Positions 1 to 7,278 of a stretch of DNA of 15,976 nt are shown here, piece after piece. The position numbers and the translations under genes were made by a program. Numbering within the stretch: the first letter of the stretch is position 1; the number at the start of each line of letters is the position of its first letter. Origin of the DNA: JAUSPI01 sp964454305 (lineage in GTDB: Bacteria > Desulfobacterota > Syntrophia > Syntrophales > JADFWA01); the NCBI GenBank assembly GCA_964454305.1, contig CAYVXX010000048.1:1-15976 (forward strand), given 5' to 3'. The notes below the pieces were generated by a model, which saw only the letters and a program-made list of their open reading frames with translations, searched no databases and had not been told where the DNA came from.

Positions 1-81
1 GATTATCAATGTCCCGGGATATATTGCCGAGTTCAAGACATCAACAATGTTACCTAAAACTGAAATCATTTTCTTTTCCAT
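1..81 (-). CDS. N-terminal fragment of an amidohydrolase, probably adenine deaminase-like (runs off the left edge)
   Basis: Twenty-seven codons are open from an ATG at 81 to the window edge with no stop. The start is supported by an AAAGG-type ribosome binding site about seven bases upstream. The peptide contains GNIVDVLN followed by IYPGTLII. This resembles the N-terminal beta strands of adenine deaminase and related amidohydrolases, where a GNIVDV-like strand precedes the metal-dependent barrel. No catalytic residues lie inside the window, so the function rests on this short match alone. It sits 44 bases downstream of the TPR gene on the same strand and could be co-transcribed with it. Other amidohydrolases with the same small N-terminal domain are possible. 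Confidence 0.5.
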   Translation of the reverse strand, partial: MEKKMISVLGNIVDVLNSAIYPGTLII

Positions 82-125
82 ATCAGACCTTTGAAAAATG
101 CCTTACACAGAAGATTACTTCTACC

Positions 126-809
126 TCACCATTCCTCTTTCTTAGACTTCAAAAACTCCTGTGCCACTTTATGCCCTAATCTGGCAGCTTTTTTCAGATC
201 TTCGATAGCCCCTTCACCGTTACCCAACCCATCCTGGATAACTGCTCGATTAACGTATGCCTGTGCAAATTTAGGGTCTATCTCGATTGCTCTGGTAAGG
301 TCAACTATTGCATTCTGAAGGTCACCTGATTGCCTGTAGGCATCGCCACGATTGGAATAATCCACTGCATGTCCAGGATTTAGTTCGATCACCCTGCTGA
401 AATCACTTATAGCCAGATTGTAATTGCCCAGTATCATATAGACAAGTCCACGATTAGAATAAGCGATAATGAATTCCGGATTTAGCTCAATAGCTCTGGT
501 AAAGTCTCTGATTGCCTGCTGATATTCCCCTGATCTATTATATACGTCACCACGATCGTTGTAACTAAGTGAGGACTGAGGATTCAGCTTAATAGCCATG
601 GTGAAGGCATCTATTGCTCCGTACAGATCACCGGAAACCGCCAGCGCTCTGCCTTTTTCCCACCAGTCTGTTGATATTACCGGCCGTTTCTCATTACCGG
701 ATGCGCCTAATGCCACCCCCTCCTCCAATTTTTCAACTATTCCTGTATCAGGACCGGGAAAGTACAGGAAAAATAGACTGCAAATTAAACACAAAACAAC
801 TCTTTTCAT
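126..809 (-). CDS. Secreted or membrane-anchored tetratricopeptide repeat (TPR) protein
   Basis: The 227-residue protein begins with a basic and then hydrophobic stretch (residues 1-18) typical of a signal peptide, so it probably acts outside the cytoplasm. From about residue 49 to 220 it consists of about five TPR units of 34 residues. The recurring pattern is Y-NRG--Y---G----AI-DF-RAIE-NP, the helix-pair signature used for protein-protein contacts. There is no lipobox cysteine; the two cysteines lie inside the hydrophobic core at 7 and 10. The ATG at 809 has a good GAGGA ribosome binding site six bases away. TPR proteins are scaffolds, so the partner cannot be named. It is the same general type as the TPR lipoprotein at 4667-5446 but appears to be a separate gene, not a recent copy. 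Confidence 0.85.
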   Translation of the reverse strand: MKRVVLCLICSLFFLYFPGPDTGIVEKLEEGVALGASGNEKRPVISTDWWEKGRALAVSGDLYGAIDAFTMAIKLNPQSSLSYNDRGDVYNRSGEYQQAIRDFTRAIELNPEFIIAYSNRGLVYMILGNYNLAISDFSRVIELNPGHAVDYSNRGDAYRQSGDLQNAIVDLTRAIEIDPKFAQAYVNRAVIQDGLGNGEGAIEDLKKAARLGHKVAQEFLKSKKEEW

Positions 810-845
810 CTTAATCCTCTTTCACATTTAAGTTGGAATATGTGA

Positions 846-890
846 TCCCCTCTCACCCCCCTTTAATAAAGGGGGGATTGGGGAAATCCC
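846..890. repeat. C/G-rich palindromic intergenic element
   Basis: Six C then TTTA, a central A, then TAAA and six G form a near-perfect hairpin (856-876). It is flanked by further C-run and G-run segments (847-850 and 879-883) that can extend the pairing. It lies between two divergently transcribed genes, so it is not needed as a terminator for either. It resembles the CCCCC-TTT/AAA-GGGGG palindromes scattered through many environmental proteobacterial genomes. That family membership is inference. A looser relative (C-run, short loop, AAGGGAG) follows at 959-978. Confidence 0.5.
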
Positions 891-985
891 ACAACTTTAG
901 ACAATTGCATTTTAGTTTATACACAAAATTAGTGAAAATCCAGACAAAACCTAACATTTCCCCTCTTGCGAAGGGAGATTTCCCC

Positions 986-1013
986 TTGACCGCATCCGTC
1001 ACACCGATATAAT
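986..1013 (+). promoter_or_regulatory. Sigma70-type promoter of the M28 peptidase gene
   Basis: TTGACC at 986-991 and a perfect TATAAT at 1008-1013 are separated by 16 bases. Transcription would start near 1020, giving a leader of about 50 bases to the ATG at 1070. Confidence 0.65.
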
Positions 1014-1069
1014 GCAAAAAGTGTCCAGATTATTTGTTGATTACTGAAAAATAATTAACTCAATCCCTG

Positions 1070-2077
1070 ATGCAAAAAATGACGCGTTATTTTTTAATAG
1101 CACTTGTTATCATTATCGTTTTTCTGGCGTACTCTGTCCTGAAGATAAAATTTACCTCCTCTGTTTCCGCTCCAGGGTCAGCTTTAAACCCCAGCCAAGA
1201 TACCATCCGCCGGTTATATGAACATGTAAAACATTTAAGTGTTCGCATCGGTTCACGAAGCATTTATGATTACGAAAAGCTGGAGGCAACAAAACATTAC
1301 ATCTTGTCGTATCTCAAAGATCTTGGTTATACCCCCATACTTCAGGACTATAATTATAACGGTAAGGCATACAGCAATATCATAGTATCGATAAAGAGCA
1401 CCGAACATCCCGGTGAAACTGTCGTTATCGGTGCTCATTACGATACGGTTTATGACACACCAGGTGCCGATGATAATGCCAGTTCCGTTGCCGTCTTGCT
1501 TGAAATCTGCCGGGCTTTGAAAGATTTTTCACCGCGGAGGGCGCTGAAGATGATATTTTTTACCCTTGAGGAACCCCCGCTGTTTCGGTCGAAATTTATG
1601 GGAAGCTATATTTACGCCAGCGAAGCGAAGGCCAGGGGAGAAAATATTAGTGCTATGGTCTGTCTTGAGATGGTGGGATACTACGATGACAAGGAAGGCG
1701 GCCAGACCTTTCCCCTTCCCTTTATGAGTTTAGTGTATCCTTCTACTCCTAATTTCATAGCTGTTGTTGGTAACCTAACATCGAGGAATCTGGTAGAACG
1801 GATAAAAAATTCTATAAATAAAAGTTCTCATATTCCCGTTGAGACGTTATCAACCGTCAGTTTTGTTCCCGGTGTAGACTTTTCCGATCACCGCTCATTC
1901 TGGAAGATGGGATATCCCGCTGTCATGATTACAGATACAGCTTTTTACCGAAATCCGAATTATCACAGCGTAAAGGATACTATTGACACTTTAAATTTTA
2001 ATAAAATGTCGAACCTTCTTGTTGGATTGGTGCAGGTTGTCAAAGACCTTTCGGGTCCTACTCAAACAGAAAAATAG
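1070..2077 (+). CDS. Membrane-anchored M28 family zinc peptidase
   Basis: The 335-residue protein has one N-terminal hydrophobic helix (about 7-25), probably an uncleaved anchor or signal, followed by an M28 di-zinc aminopeptidase domain facing outwards. Visible metal and catalytic residues are H123 and D125 in GAHYDT, bridging D134 in GADDN, catalytic E167 and ligand E168 in TLEE, E200 in CLEMVGYY, and H299 in NYHS. All five ligand positions are filled. E200 stands where classical aminopeptidases have Asp, but LEM-GY appears to be a usual variant in this branch. It probably trims peptides or amino-acid conjugates in the periplasm; the substrate is unknown. The start could be the ATG at 1070 or the one at 1079; neither has a clear ribosome binding site. 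It stands alone with its own promoter. Confidence 0.88.
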   Translation: MQKMTRYFLIALVIIIVFLAYSVLKIKFTSSVSAPGSALNPSQDTIRRLYEHVKHLSVRIGSRSIYDYEKLEATKHYILSYLKDLGYTPILQDYNYNGKAYSNIIVSIKSTEHPGETVVIGAHYDTVYDTPGADDNASSVAVLLEICRALKDFSPRRALKMIFFTLEEPPLFRSKFMGSYIYASEAKARGENISAMVCLEMVGYYDDKEGGQTFPLPFMSLVYPSTPNFIAVVGNLTSRNLVERIKNSINKSSHIPVETLSTVSFVPGVDFSDHRSFWKMGYPAVMITDTAFYRNPNYHSVKDTIDTLNFNKMSNLLVGLVQVVKDLSGPTQTEK

Positions 2078-2141
2078 CAATATATTTACAAGCCGGTTAA
2101 ACAGATTTCTTGCGGCGAGCCTATGAGGTTTTCGATTTTCC

Positions 2142-2169
2142 TTGAAATTTTCTATTTTAAATGCATAAT
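2142..2169 (+). promoter_or_regulatory. Sigma70-type promoter of the AAA_14/DUF4143 ATPase gene
   Basis: TTGAAA at 2142-2147 and CATAAT at 2164-2169 have a 16-base spacer. The predicted start is near 2176, just ahead of the AGGAG ribosome binding site at 2181. Confidence 0.5.
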
Positions 2170-2192
2170 CACGGGTTCATAGGAGATGTCTG

Positions 2193-3449
2193 ATGGAAGA
2201 CACTTACATCAAACGGGCTCTGGAGCCAGTCCTTGAGCATGCATCCACTGAATTTCCAGTGGTCATTCTGACCGGTCCGAGACAATCCGGTAAGACGACC
2301 CTGATGCTCCATCTTTTTGCCAACAGGTACCGCTATGTTTCCCTCGAGCTGCCTGACATTCGGGCATCTGCCTCTGCCGATCCTCGCAGCTTCATCAAAA
2401 TGTACCCTCCTCCGGTGATCTTCGATGAGATACAGTATGTTCCGGATCTCCTTCCCTTCATCAAAGAGAGGGTAGAAACACAGCAGGAAATGTGCGGACA
2501 GTACCTGCTGACGAGCTCCCAGAATCTGCTTGTTATGGAGAAAATCTCCGAATCGTTTGCCGGACTGGCAGCTCTGTTTAGTCTTCTTCCACTCTCGTGG
2601 CGTGAGACAGCAGGGGAATCCCAGGTTGCCCTCCCGTTGGAGTTGAAGAAAACGGCGAGGAGCCGATCGCTTTCACATCTCGACCTCTGGGAAGGCTTTC
2701 TTCGGGGCGGATATCCGGAACTTGCCGTGCACAAGGAGCACGATGTGACCCTCTGGCATGCCGACTACATTCAAACCTATCTGGAAAAAGACATTCGTAC
2801 GCTTCGTCAGGTCGGAGATCTCACCCTGTTTAAAAATTTTCTTAGGGCGCTGGCGGCGCGAAGTGCACAACCCCTGAATCTGACAAGCCTGGGGCGCAAA
2901 CTTGGTATTGCCGTAGCGACAGTTAAAGCCTGGCTCTCTTTACTGGAGGCTACATTCCAGGTGATCATCTTACACCCGTACCTCACAAGCGTCAGCAAAC
3001 GCCTTGTTAAGATGCCTAAGATATACTTTACTGATGTGGGGAACCTCTGCTACTTGGTGGGGCTAAGAGAACCAGAACATGCGGCCTTTGGTCCCATGGG
3101 AAGTGCGATCATGGAAACGGCTGTCCTTTCCGAAATTGTAAAGATGTTTGCAAATCATGGTGTGAAGCCACGGGTTTATTTTTGGAGGACCTCCGCCGGC
3201 ACAGAAGTGGACTTCGTTATGGAAACCGGCACAGAGCTCATTTCTGTCGAGGTGAAGACTTCTGTGAAACCACGGCCAGCTATGACTTCCGGTATTGAGG
3301 CATTCCGCGAAGCACTCGGAAACCAGGCAACGTCCGGCTACATTATACATACAGGCAAGGATCGTTTTACATTCGGTTCTGATGTCATCGCACTCCCATT
3401 CGCCGAACTTTCGTTATCGACAATCTATTCCAGGATCAGACCGTCTTAA
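2193..3449 (+). CDS. AAA_14 / DUF4143 family ATPase
   Basis: The 418-residue protein has the full two-part layout of this family. The N-terminal AAA_14 ATPase has Walker A at 28-35 (GPRQSGKT), Walker B at 75-79 (VIFDE) and a sensor-like LLTSSQ at 105-110. A helix-turn-helix-like segment lies near 229-257. The C-terminal DUF4143 region (about 190-400) ends in a nuclease-like fold pattern: WRTSAG, then E338-x-D340, then VEVK at 352-355, resembling the PD-(D/E)XK core. The start is well placed, with AGGAG six to eight bases before the ATG. The biological role of the family is not settled. Its members are common, patchily distributed and often present in several copies, which suggests horizontal spread. 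No partner gene is adjacent: upstream is the peptidase and downstream, 11 bases away and convergent, is the sugar dehydratase. Confidence 0.9.
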   Translation: MEDTYIKRALEPVLEHASTEFPVVILTGPRQSGKTTLMLHLFANRYRYVSLELPDIRASASADPRSFIKMYPPPVIFDEIQYVPDLLPFIKERVETQQEMCGQYLLTSSQNLLVMEKISESFAGLAALFSLLPLSWRETAGESQVALPLELKKTARSRSLSHLDLWEGFLRGGYPELAVHKEHDVTLWHADYIQTYLEKDIRTLRQVGDLTLFKNFLRALAARSAQPLNLTSLGRKLGIAVATVKAWLSLLEATFQVIILHPYLTSVSKRLVKMPKIYFTDVGNLCYLVGLREPEHAAFGPMGSAIMETAVLSEIVKMFANHGVKPRVYFWRTSAGTEVDFVMETGTELISVEVKTSVKPRPAMTSGIEAFREALGNQATSGYIIHTGKDRFTFGSDVIALPFAELSLSTIYSRIRPS

Positions 3450-3460
3450 AACAATCTTTT

Positions 3461-4519
3461 CTACAGCCCGTATTGTTCATCAATCCATTTTTGATACTCT
3501 CCGCTTTTGACCCGCTCTGTCCAGGCCTCGTTTTCGAGATACCACTCAATCGTCTTCCTGAGACCGGTTTCAAACGACTCCTCCGGAGACCAGCCCAAAT
3601 CCTGCCGCAACTTTGTGAAATCGATCGCATATCTTCTGTCATGACCGGGCCTGTCATTGACAAAGGTGATCAGATCCCTTCGGGGATTTCCACCTTGAGG
3701 GGTTAGAATCTCATCAAGTATGTCACAGATCATTTCCACAACCACAATATTTTCCATCTCCGAATCGCCGCCAATATTGTAAGTTTCTCCCCTTTTACCC
3801 GATTCAATAATAGTCTGGATGGCACGACAGTGATCCCCCACATAGAGCCAATCCCTCACATTTTTACCGTCCCCGTAAACGGGAAGAGGTTTCCTCTCTA
3901 CCGCATTCAATATGATAAGAGGAATCAATTTTTCCGGAAACTGGTAGGGCCCATAATTATTGGAACAGTTGGAGATCGTTATAGGCAGGCCGTATGTTGC
4001 ATGGTAAGCCCGAACAAGGTGGTCTGAACCAGCCTTTGAGGCAGAATAGGGACTGTTCGGACGGTAAGCGGTTGTTTCGGTAAATAGTCCTTCTTTACCA
4101 AGACTCCCATAGACTTCATCGGTACTGACGTGGTGGAAGAGAACAAACTTGTCATGGTGGGCCCTGGCTACTTCCAGCAGGTTGAAAGTGCCAATAATAT
4201 TTGTATTGATAAAGCTCTCCGGCCTTTTGATGGATCTGTCAACATGGGACTCTGCTGCAAAATGACAGATAGTATCAATTTCATATCGCGTGAATATCTC
4301 CTCCATAACGGTCGGCTCACAGATATCAGCCCTTTGAAAGATGTACCTATTGGAATATTTTTCCTCTATGCCCTTCAAGTTTTCAGGATTTCCGGCGTAG
4401 GTTAGTTTATCGACATTGATAATCGTTCCTTCAAAATCGGATTTTTCAAACATATAGTGAATAAAATTGCTCCCAATGAAACCACACCCGCCGGTTACCA
4501 TCATATTTTTTATTTCCAT
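3461..4519 (-). CDS. rfbB: dTDP-glucose 4,6-dehydratase
   Basis: This short-chain dehydrogenase/reductase-type enzyme converts dTDP-D-glucose to dTDP-4-keto-6-deoxy-D-glucose, the second step towards dTDP-rhamnose and other deoxysugars of O-antigen and exopolysaccharide. The 352 residues match the family length. The NAD-binding TGGCGFIGS is at 9-17. The dehydratase triad region STDEVYG is at 132-138, with T133, D134 and E135. The catalytic Y158-xxx-K162 lies in SPYSASK. Substrate-binding motifs NCSNNYGPYQFPEKLIP and RDWLYVGDH are also present. The ATG at 4519 follows a GAGGTG ribosome binding site. The partners rfbA, rfbC and rfbD are not next to it. It is flanked by an unrelated ATPase and a TPR lipoprotein, so it is a solitary locus in this window. 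Confidence 0.95.
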   Translation of the reverse strand: MEIKNMMVTGGCGFIGSNFIHYMFEKSDFEGTIINVDKLTYAGNPENLKGIEEKYSNRYIFQRADICEPTVMEEIFTRYEIDTICHFAAESHVDRSIKRPESFINTNIIGTFNLLEVARAHHDKFVLFHHVSTDEVYGSLGKEGLFTETTAYRPNSPYSASKAGSDHLVRAYHATYGLPITISNCSNNYGPYQFPEKLIPLIILNAVERKPLPVYGDGKNVRDWLYVGDHCRAIQTIIESGKRGETYNIGGDSEMENIVVVEMICDILDEILTPQGGNPRRDLITFVNDRPGHDRRYAIDFTKLRQDLGWSPEESFETGLRKTIEWYLENEAWTERVKSGEYQKWIDEQYGL

Positions 4520-4540
4520 GTTTCTTCACCTCATTCCAAG

Positions 4541-4554
4541 ACATGTTAACATGT
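4541..4554. promoter_or_regulatory. Perfect 14-bp palindrome upstream of rfbB, possible operator
   Basis: ACATGTTAACATGT reads identically on both strands. It lies 22 bases upstream of the rfbB start, around or just after the expected transcription start. The position suits a repressor site, or a hairpin in the rfbB leader. No regulator is identified. Confidence 0.35.
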
Positions 4555-4556
4555 AT

Positions 4557-4601
4557 ATTATAATAGAAAGTCTGTCAATAAAAACAGTCTTTTAACACTG
4601 T
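4557..4601 (-). promoter_or_regulatory. Probable rfbB promoter region with inverted ACAGT/ACTGT half-sites
   Basis: On the minus strand a perfect TATAAT lies at 4557-4562 and a perfect TTGACA at 4573-4578. They are only 10 bases apart, so they cannot both serve one standard promoter; each would need a weaker partner. TGTC-type half-sites recur: CTGTC near 4572, and the inverted pair ACAGT (4584-4588) and ACTGT (4597-4601). That is consistent with regulator binding in this divergent promoter region. The assignment of exact boxes is uncertain. Confidence 0.35.
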
Positions 4602-4611
4602 CACTTTTTTC

Positions 4612-4639
4612 TTAACATATATGGTAATTGAGATATAAT
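4612..4639 (+). promoter_or_regulatory. Sigma70-type promoter of the TPR lipoprotein gene
   Basis: TTAACA at 4612-4617 and TATAAT at 4634-4639 have a 16-base spacer. The predicted start near 4646 lies downstream of the alternative TTG codon at 4628, so it supports the ATG at 4667 as the true start. Confidence 0.6.
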
Positions 4640-4666
4640 AAGACCAAATCACGTACAGGAGAATCA

Positions 4667-5446
4667 ATGATCGACCAGAAAACCATCGTAAGGATTGTAA
4701 TCTTACTTTTACTCTTCTTTCTTTCCTGCGAAAAAGAAGCAGAAGTAAAGGAGCTTATTAGTTCCGGTAACACCCACTTCAAAAACGGTCGGTACGATGA
4801 GGCCATCAAAGACTACGGCACTGTCATTGAAATTCTTGACAATTACGGCAGTTCAAACTTGACCAACGCCCATTATAATCGCGGACTTTCGTACTTGATG
4901 AACGGCCAATGTGACAGGGCAATCGAGGATTTCAACAAGGTAATCGATTGTGATCCCCGGGATGCCAAGGCTTACTACAATCGAGGAAACGCCTACGCAC
5001 TGAAGAAACAGTGCAGCAGGGCAATTGAAGATTATTCAAAAGCTATCACAATAAACCCGAATGATGCCCAAATATATTATAATCGCGGCCTCGCTTACCA
5101 GGAAAACAAAAGTCACTACGATAAGGCAATTAAAGACTTTAAAACGTCAATCAAGATCAACCCTGATGACATAAAATCTTACTGCTTTCTCGGAATCACC
5201 TACTTTAAAAAATGTAAGTTCCGTGAAGCGGCCAAGCATTTCAGCAAGGCTATTACCATGAACCCGGATTATTCCGAGGCCTACATTGGCCGTGGCCAGT
5301 CTTACCTCAGATCGGGAAAATTTGAAAAAGCGGCTTTAGATTTTGAAAAGGCCTGCAAAGTGGGGGGAAAGTCCGGCTGTATTATGCTGGAACTTATCTT
5401 AAAAACGGAAAGAGAGAGAAATGGGTTGACCGGGAATGTGCAGTAA
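4667..5446 (+). CDS. TPR-repeat lipoprotein
   Basis: The 259-residue protein starts with a short basic region and a hydrophobic run (9-19) ending in the lipobox-like FLSC, with C21 as the likely lipidated residue. E22 at +2 would allow export to the outer membrane. From about residue 30 to 235 there are six TPR units, with repeated YYNRG-AY and AI-DY-KAI--NP patterns, forming a superhelical scaffold. The start was chosen at the ATG at 4667 because it has AGGAG five bases upstream, yields a clean lipoprotein signal and sits behind a good promoter. A longer version from a TTG at 4628 would spoil the signal peptide. The interaction partner is unknown. It is transcribed divergently from rfbB, sharing the regulatory region between them. 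Confidence 0.87.
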   Translation: MIDQKTIVRIVILLLLFFLSCEKEAEVKELISSGNTHFKNGRYDEAIKDYGTVIEILDNYGSSNLTNAHYNRGLSYLMNGQCDRAIEDFNKVIDCDPRDAKAYYNRGNAYALKKQCSRAIEDYSKAITINPNDAQIYYNRGLAYQENKSHYDKAIKDFKTSIKINPDDIKSYCFLGITYFKKCKFREAAKHFSKAITMNPDYSEAYIGRGQSYLRSGKFEKAALDFEKACKVGGKSGCIMLELILKTERERNGLTGNVQ

Positions 5447-5717
5447 CCACACGCTTCGGCTTGTACCCACTATAACAGTTGACCGCAGATCCCCTTCCAT
5501 CACGCTGATAAGTCCTTTTACTCTTCGTATCATCGCCCGCTTGTCGATAAGTATCTCCCTTTATTGTTATACCATTAGCGGGTGTGAGAATCGAAAGTAA
5601 CGACCTCACTTATCCGTTTGACCCTACATTTAAATCCTGCTATAAAAAGTCCACGATTACCGTTTAAAACAGGCACCTGAATAGATTTTACAACAGACAT
5701 TCGGAAGGAAACGCGGC
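5447..5717. other. Intergenic region between the TPR lipoprotein and thyX genes
   Basis: No convincing gene, RNA or strong terminator is seen in these 271 bases apart from the thyX promoter at 5618-5646. A short open frame on the minus strand (5394-5609, GTG start, 71 codons) overlaps the end of the lipoprotein gene. It has no recognisable family and no good ribosome binding site, so it is not called as a gene. Confidence 0.4.
5618..5646 (+). promoter_or_regulatory. Sigma70-type promoter of the thyX gene
   Basis: TTGACC at 5618-5623 and TATAAA at 5641-5646 have an ideal 17-base spacer. Transcription would begin near 5653, leaving a leader of about 66 bases. Confidence 0.65.
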
Positions 5718-5718
5718 A

Positions 5719-7200
5719 TTGAATATAATCCTTGCTGGATATAATCTCGATTATGAGATCATAAAAACCATCGGTTCACCGAGTCAGGATGATAAAGCCC
5801 TCACACCTGAGACCATCTCTGCCGCCTATGCCCGCATTAGCAGAAACCCTTCTCCCGTCACAGAATTGAGAGACATAGCAAGAAAAGAGGTGGAGAAGGC
5901 AAGGGATTCCAATCGCAGCATAGTCTTCGGAATGGGGCACAGCTCCATCGCCGAACATGCCGTCTTCAATATAGATGTCCTTGACGTTTCACGCCTCCTC
6001 GTCGAGGAAATCGAAAAGTTTCGCCTCTGTTCCTACACAGAAAAATCGCAAAGATATGTCCTGCTAAAAGACGACTTTGTTATTCCCGAAGAGATACGAC
6101 AGGCCGGTGTTGAAAAACCCTTCATCAAAACTATCAAAGAACAGAATCGGTTTTATCACGATCTATATTCAATACTGAAACCGTACGTCTTTAAAAAAAA
6201 CAGCGCGATGGCAACTGATCCGGCAAATCACCGGATTTTGGACGGCTGGGCAAAGGAAGATGCGAGATACATCATTTCCCTGGCAACTGAAACCCAGCTC
6301 GGAATGACCCTCAATGCAAGAAACCTTGAGTTAATACTGAGGCGCTGCGCCGCTCACCCTCTGGCCGAGGTCAGGGAGTACAGCGAAAAACTCTACCGTG
6401 CAACGAAAGATATTGCCCCCTCTCTGATCAGATACATAAAGCCAACCGAGTTTGACCTCATGACCAGGCCCGACCTGAAGAGCATGGTGACGGAGTTGAT
6501 TGGAAAACGGGGAGGAGAAGCTGAAAAGGGAAGAAACACCGAAGAAAATACTGTCATCCTCTCATATTCAACACCTGATGCCGATGACAGAACAATAGCC
6601 TCACTTATTCACTCTTCATCAAACATTCCCTTAGAGGAGTGCATGACAATTGCCTCTTCCATGGAAAGAGAAGAAAAGGAAGAAATTATCAAAACCGCTT
6701 GCCGGTATATGAAATCATACGATGCTGCCCTTCGGGAATTCGAAAACGTCGACCTCCTCTTTGAGCTTACCATCAGTGCAACATGCTTTGCCCAGTTGAA
6801 ACGGCACCGGATAGCCACTATAACCTGCCAGGATTACGACCCAACACTTGGCATCACAATACCACCGGCGATATCTGAAACTGGGATGGAGAGCCGTTTT
6901 AGAGATGTCATATCCTGGACAGAGGAAACCTATGACCAGATAAACAAAGTGGCCCCGACCGCGGCAGCCTACATACTGACTAACGCCCATCGAAAAAGAG
7001 TTGCCATAAAGATAAACGCCAGGGAATTATACCATATCGCCCGACTGCGGGTAGACAGAGACGCCCAGTGGGACATAAGAGAAACTGCCAAAAAGATGCT
7101 GACGCTGAGCAGAGAAGCGATGCCCCATACTCTCATGCTGGCCACTGGAAAAGACGGTTTTACCTCACTTTACGACCAATGCTTCGGCGACCGGAAGTGA
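5719..7200 (+). CDS. thyX: Tandem-domain FAD-dependent thymidylate synthase (ThyX) homologue
   Basis: ThyX makes dTMP from dUMP using FAD, NADPH and methylene-tetrahydrofolate. This protein has 493 residues, about twice a normal ThyX, and both halves resemble complete ThyX domains. Domain 1 (about 1-245) has GHSSIAEH at 73-80, a signature-motif equivalent at 100-113 and a C-terminal NARNLELILRR helix at 199-209. Domain 2 (about 280-490) has RHR at 362-364, NARELYHIARLR at 433-444 and AQWDIRETA at 449-457. The usual signature RHRxxSxNExSxRY is split. Domain 1 has K100 and F101 for R and H but keeps R102, S105, E108, S110, R112 and Y113. Domain 2 keeps RHR but has T367, T369, C370, D372 and D374 afterwards. 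The start is a TTG preceded by GGAAGGA. No thyA is visible here. Catalysis by a mixed site is inference. Confidence 0.88.
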   Translation: MNIILAGYNLDYEIIKTIGSPSQDDKALTPETISAAYARISRNPSPVTELRDIARKEVEKARDSNRSIVFGMGHSSIAEHAVFNIDVLDVSRLLVEEIEKFRLCSYTEKSQRYVLLKDDFVIPEEIRQAGVEKPFIKTIKEQNRFYHDLYSILKPYVFKKNSAMATDPANHRILDGWAKEDARYIISLATETQLGMTLNARNLELILRRCAAHPLAEVREYSEKLYRATKDIAPSLIRYIKPTEFDLMTRPDLKSMVTELIGKRGGEAEKGRNTEENTVILSYSTPDADDRTIASLIHSSSNIPLEECMTIASSMEREEKEEIIKTACRYMKSYDAALREFENVDLLFELTISATCFAQLKRHRIATITCQDYDPTLGITIPPAISETGMESRFRDVISWTEETYDQINKVAPTAAAYILTNAHRKRVAIKINARELYHIARLRVDRDAQWDIRETAKKMLTLSREAMPHTLMLATGKDGFTSLYDQCFGDRK

Positions 7201-7278
7201 AGCATTCGGACGGGCATTAAACCCGACCCTAAAAAATCATTCCATAGCGCGAGGACCTTTAATTTACAGGATTTTCAC

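Noticed and set aside
598..831. Plus-strand open frames over the TPR gene
   Set aside because: They are shadows antisense to a clearly real TPR protein and show no family features.
2193..3449. Toxin-antitoxin partner for the AAA_14/DUF4143 ATPase
   Set aside because: No small gene flanks it on the same strand; upstream is non-coding promoter DNA and downstream is convergent rfbB.
4628..4666. Longer TTG-started form of the TPR lipoprotein
   Set aside because: It overlaps the promoter -10 box and would put a long charged stretch before the lipoprotein signal; the ATG at 4667 has the better ribosome binding site.
7205..7228. Terminator between thyX and the M48 gene
   Set aside because: Only a four- to five-base GGG/CCC stem is possible, with no T-run; not convincing.
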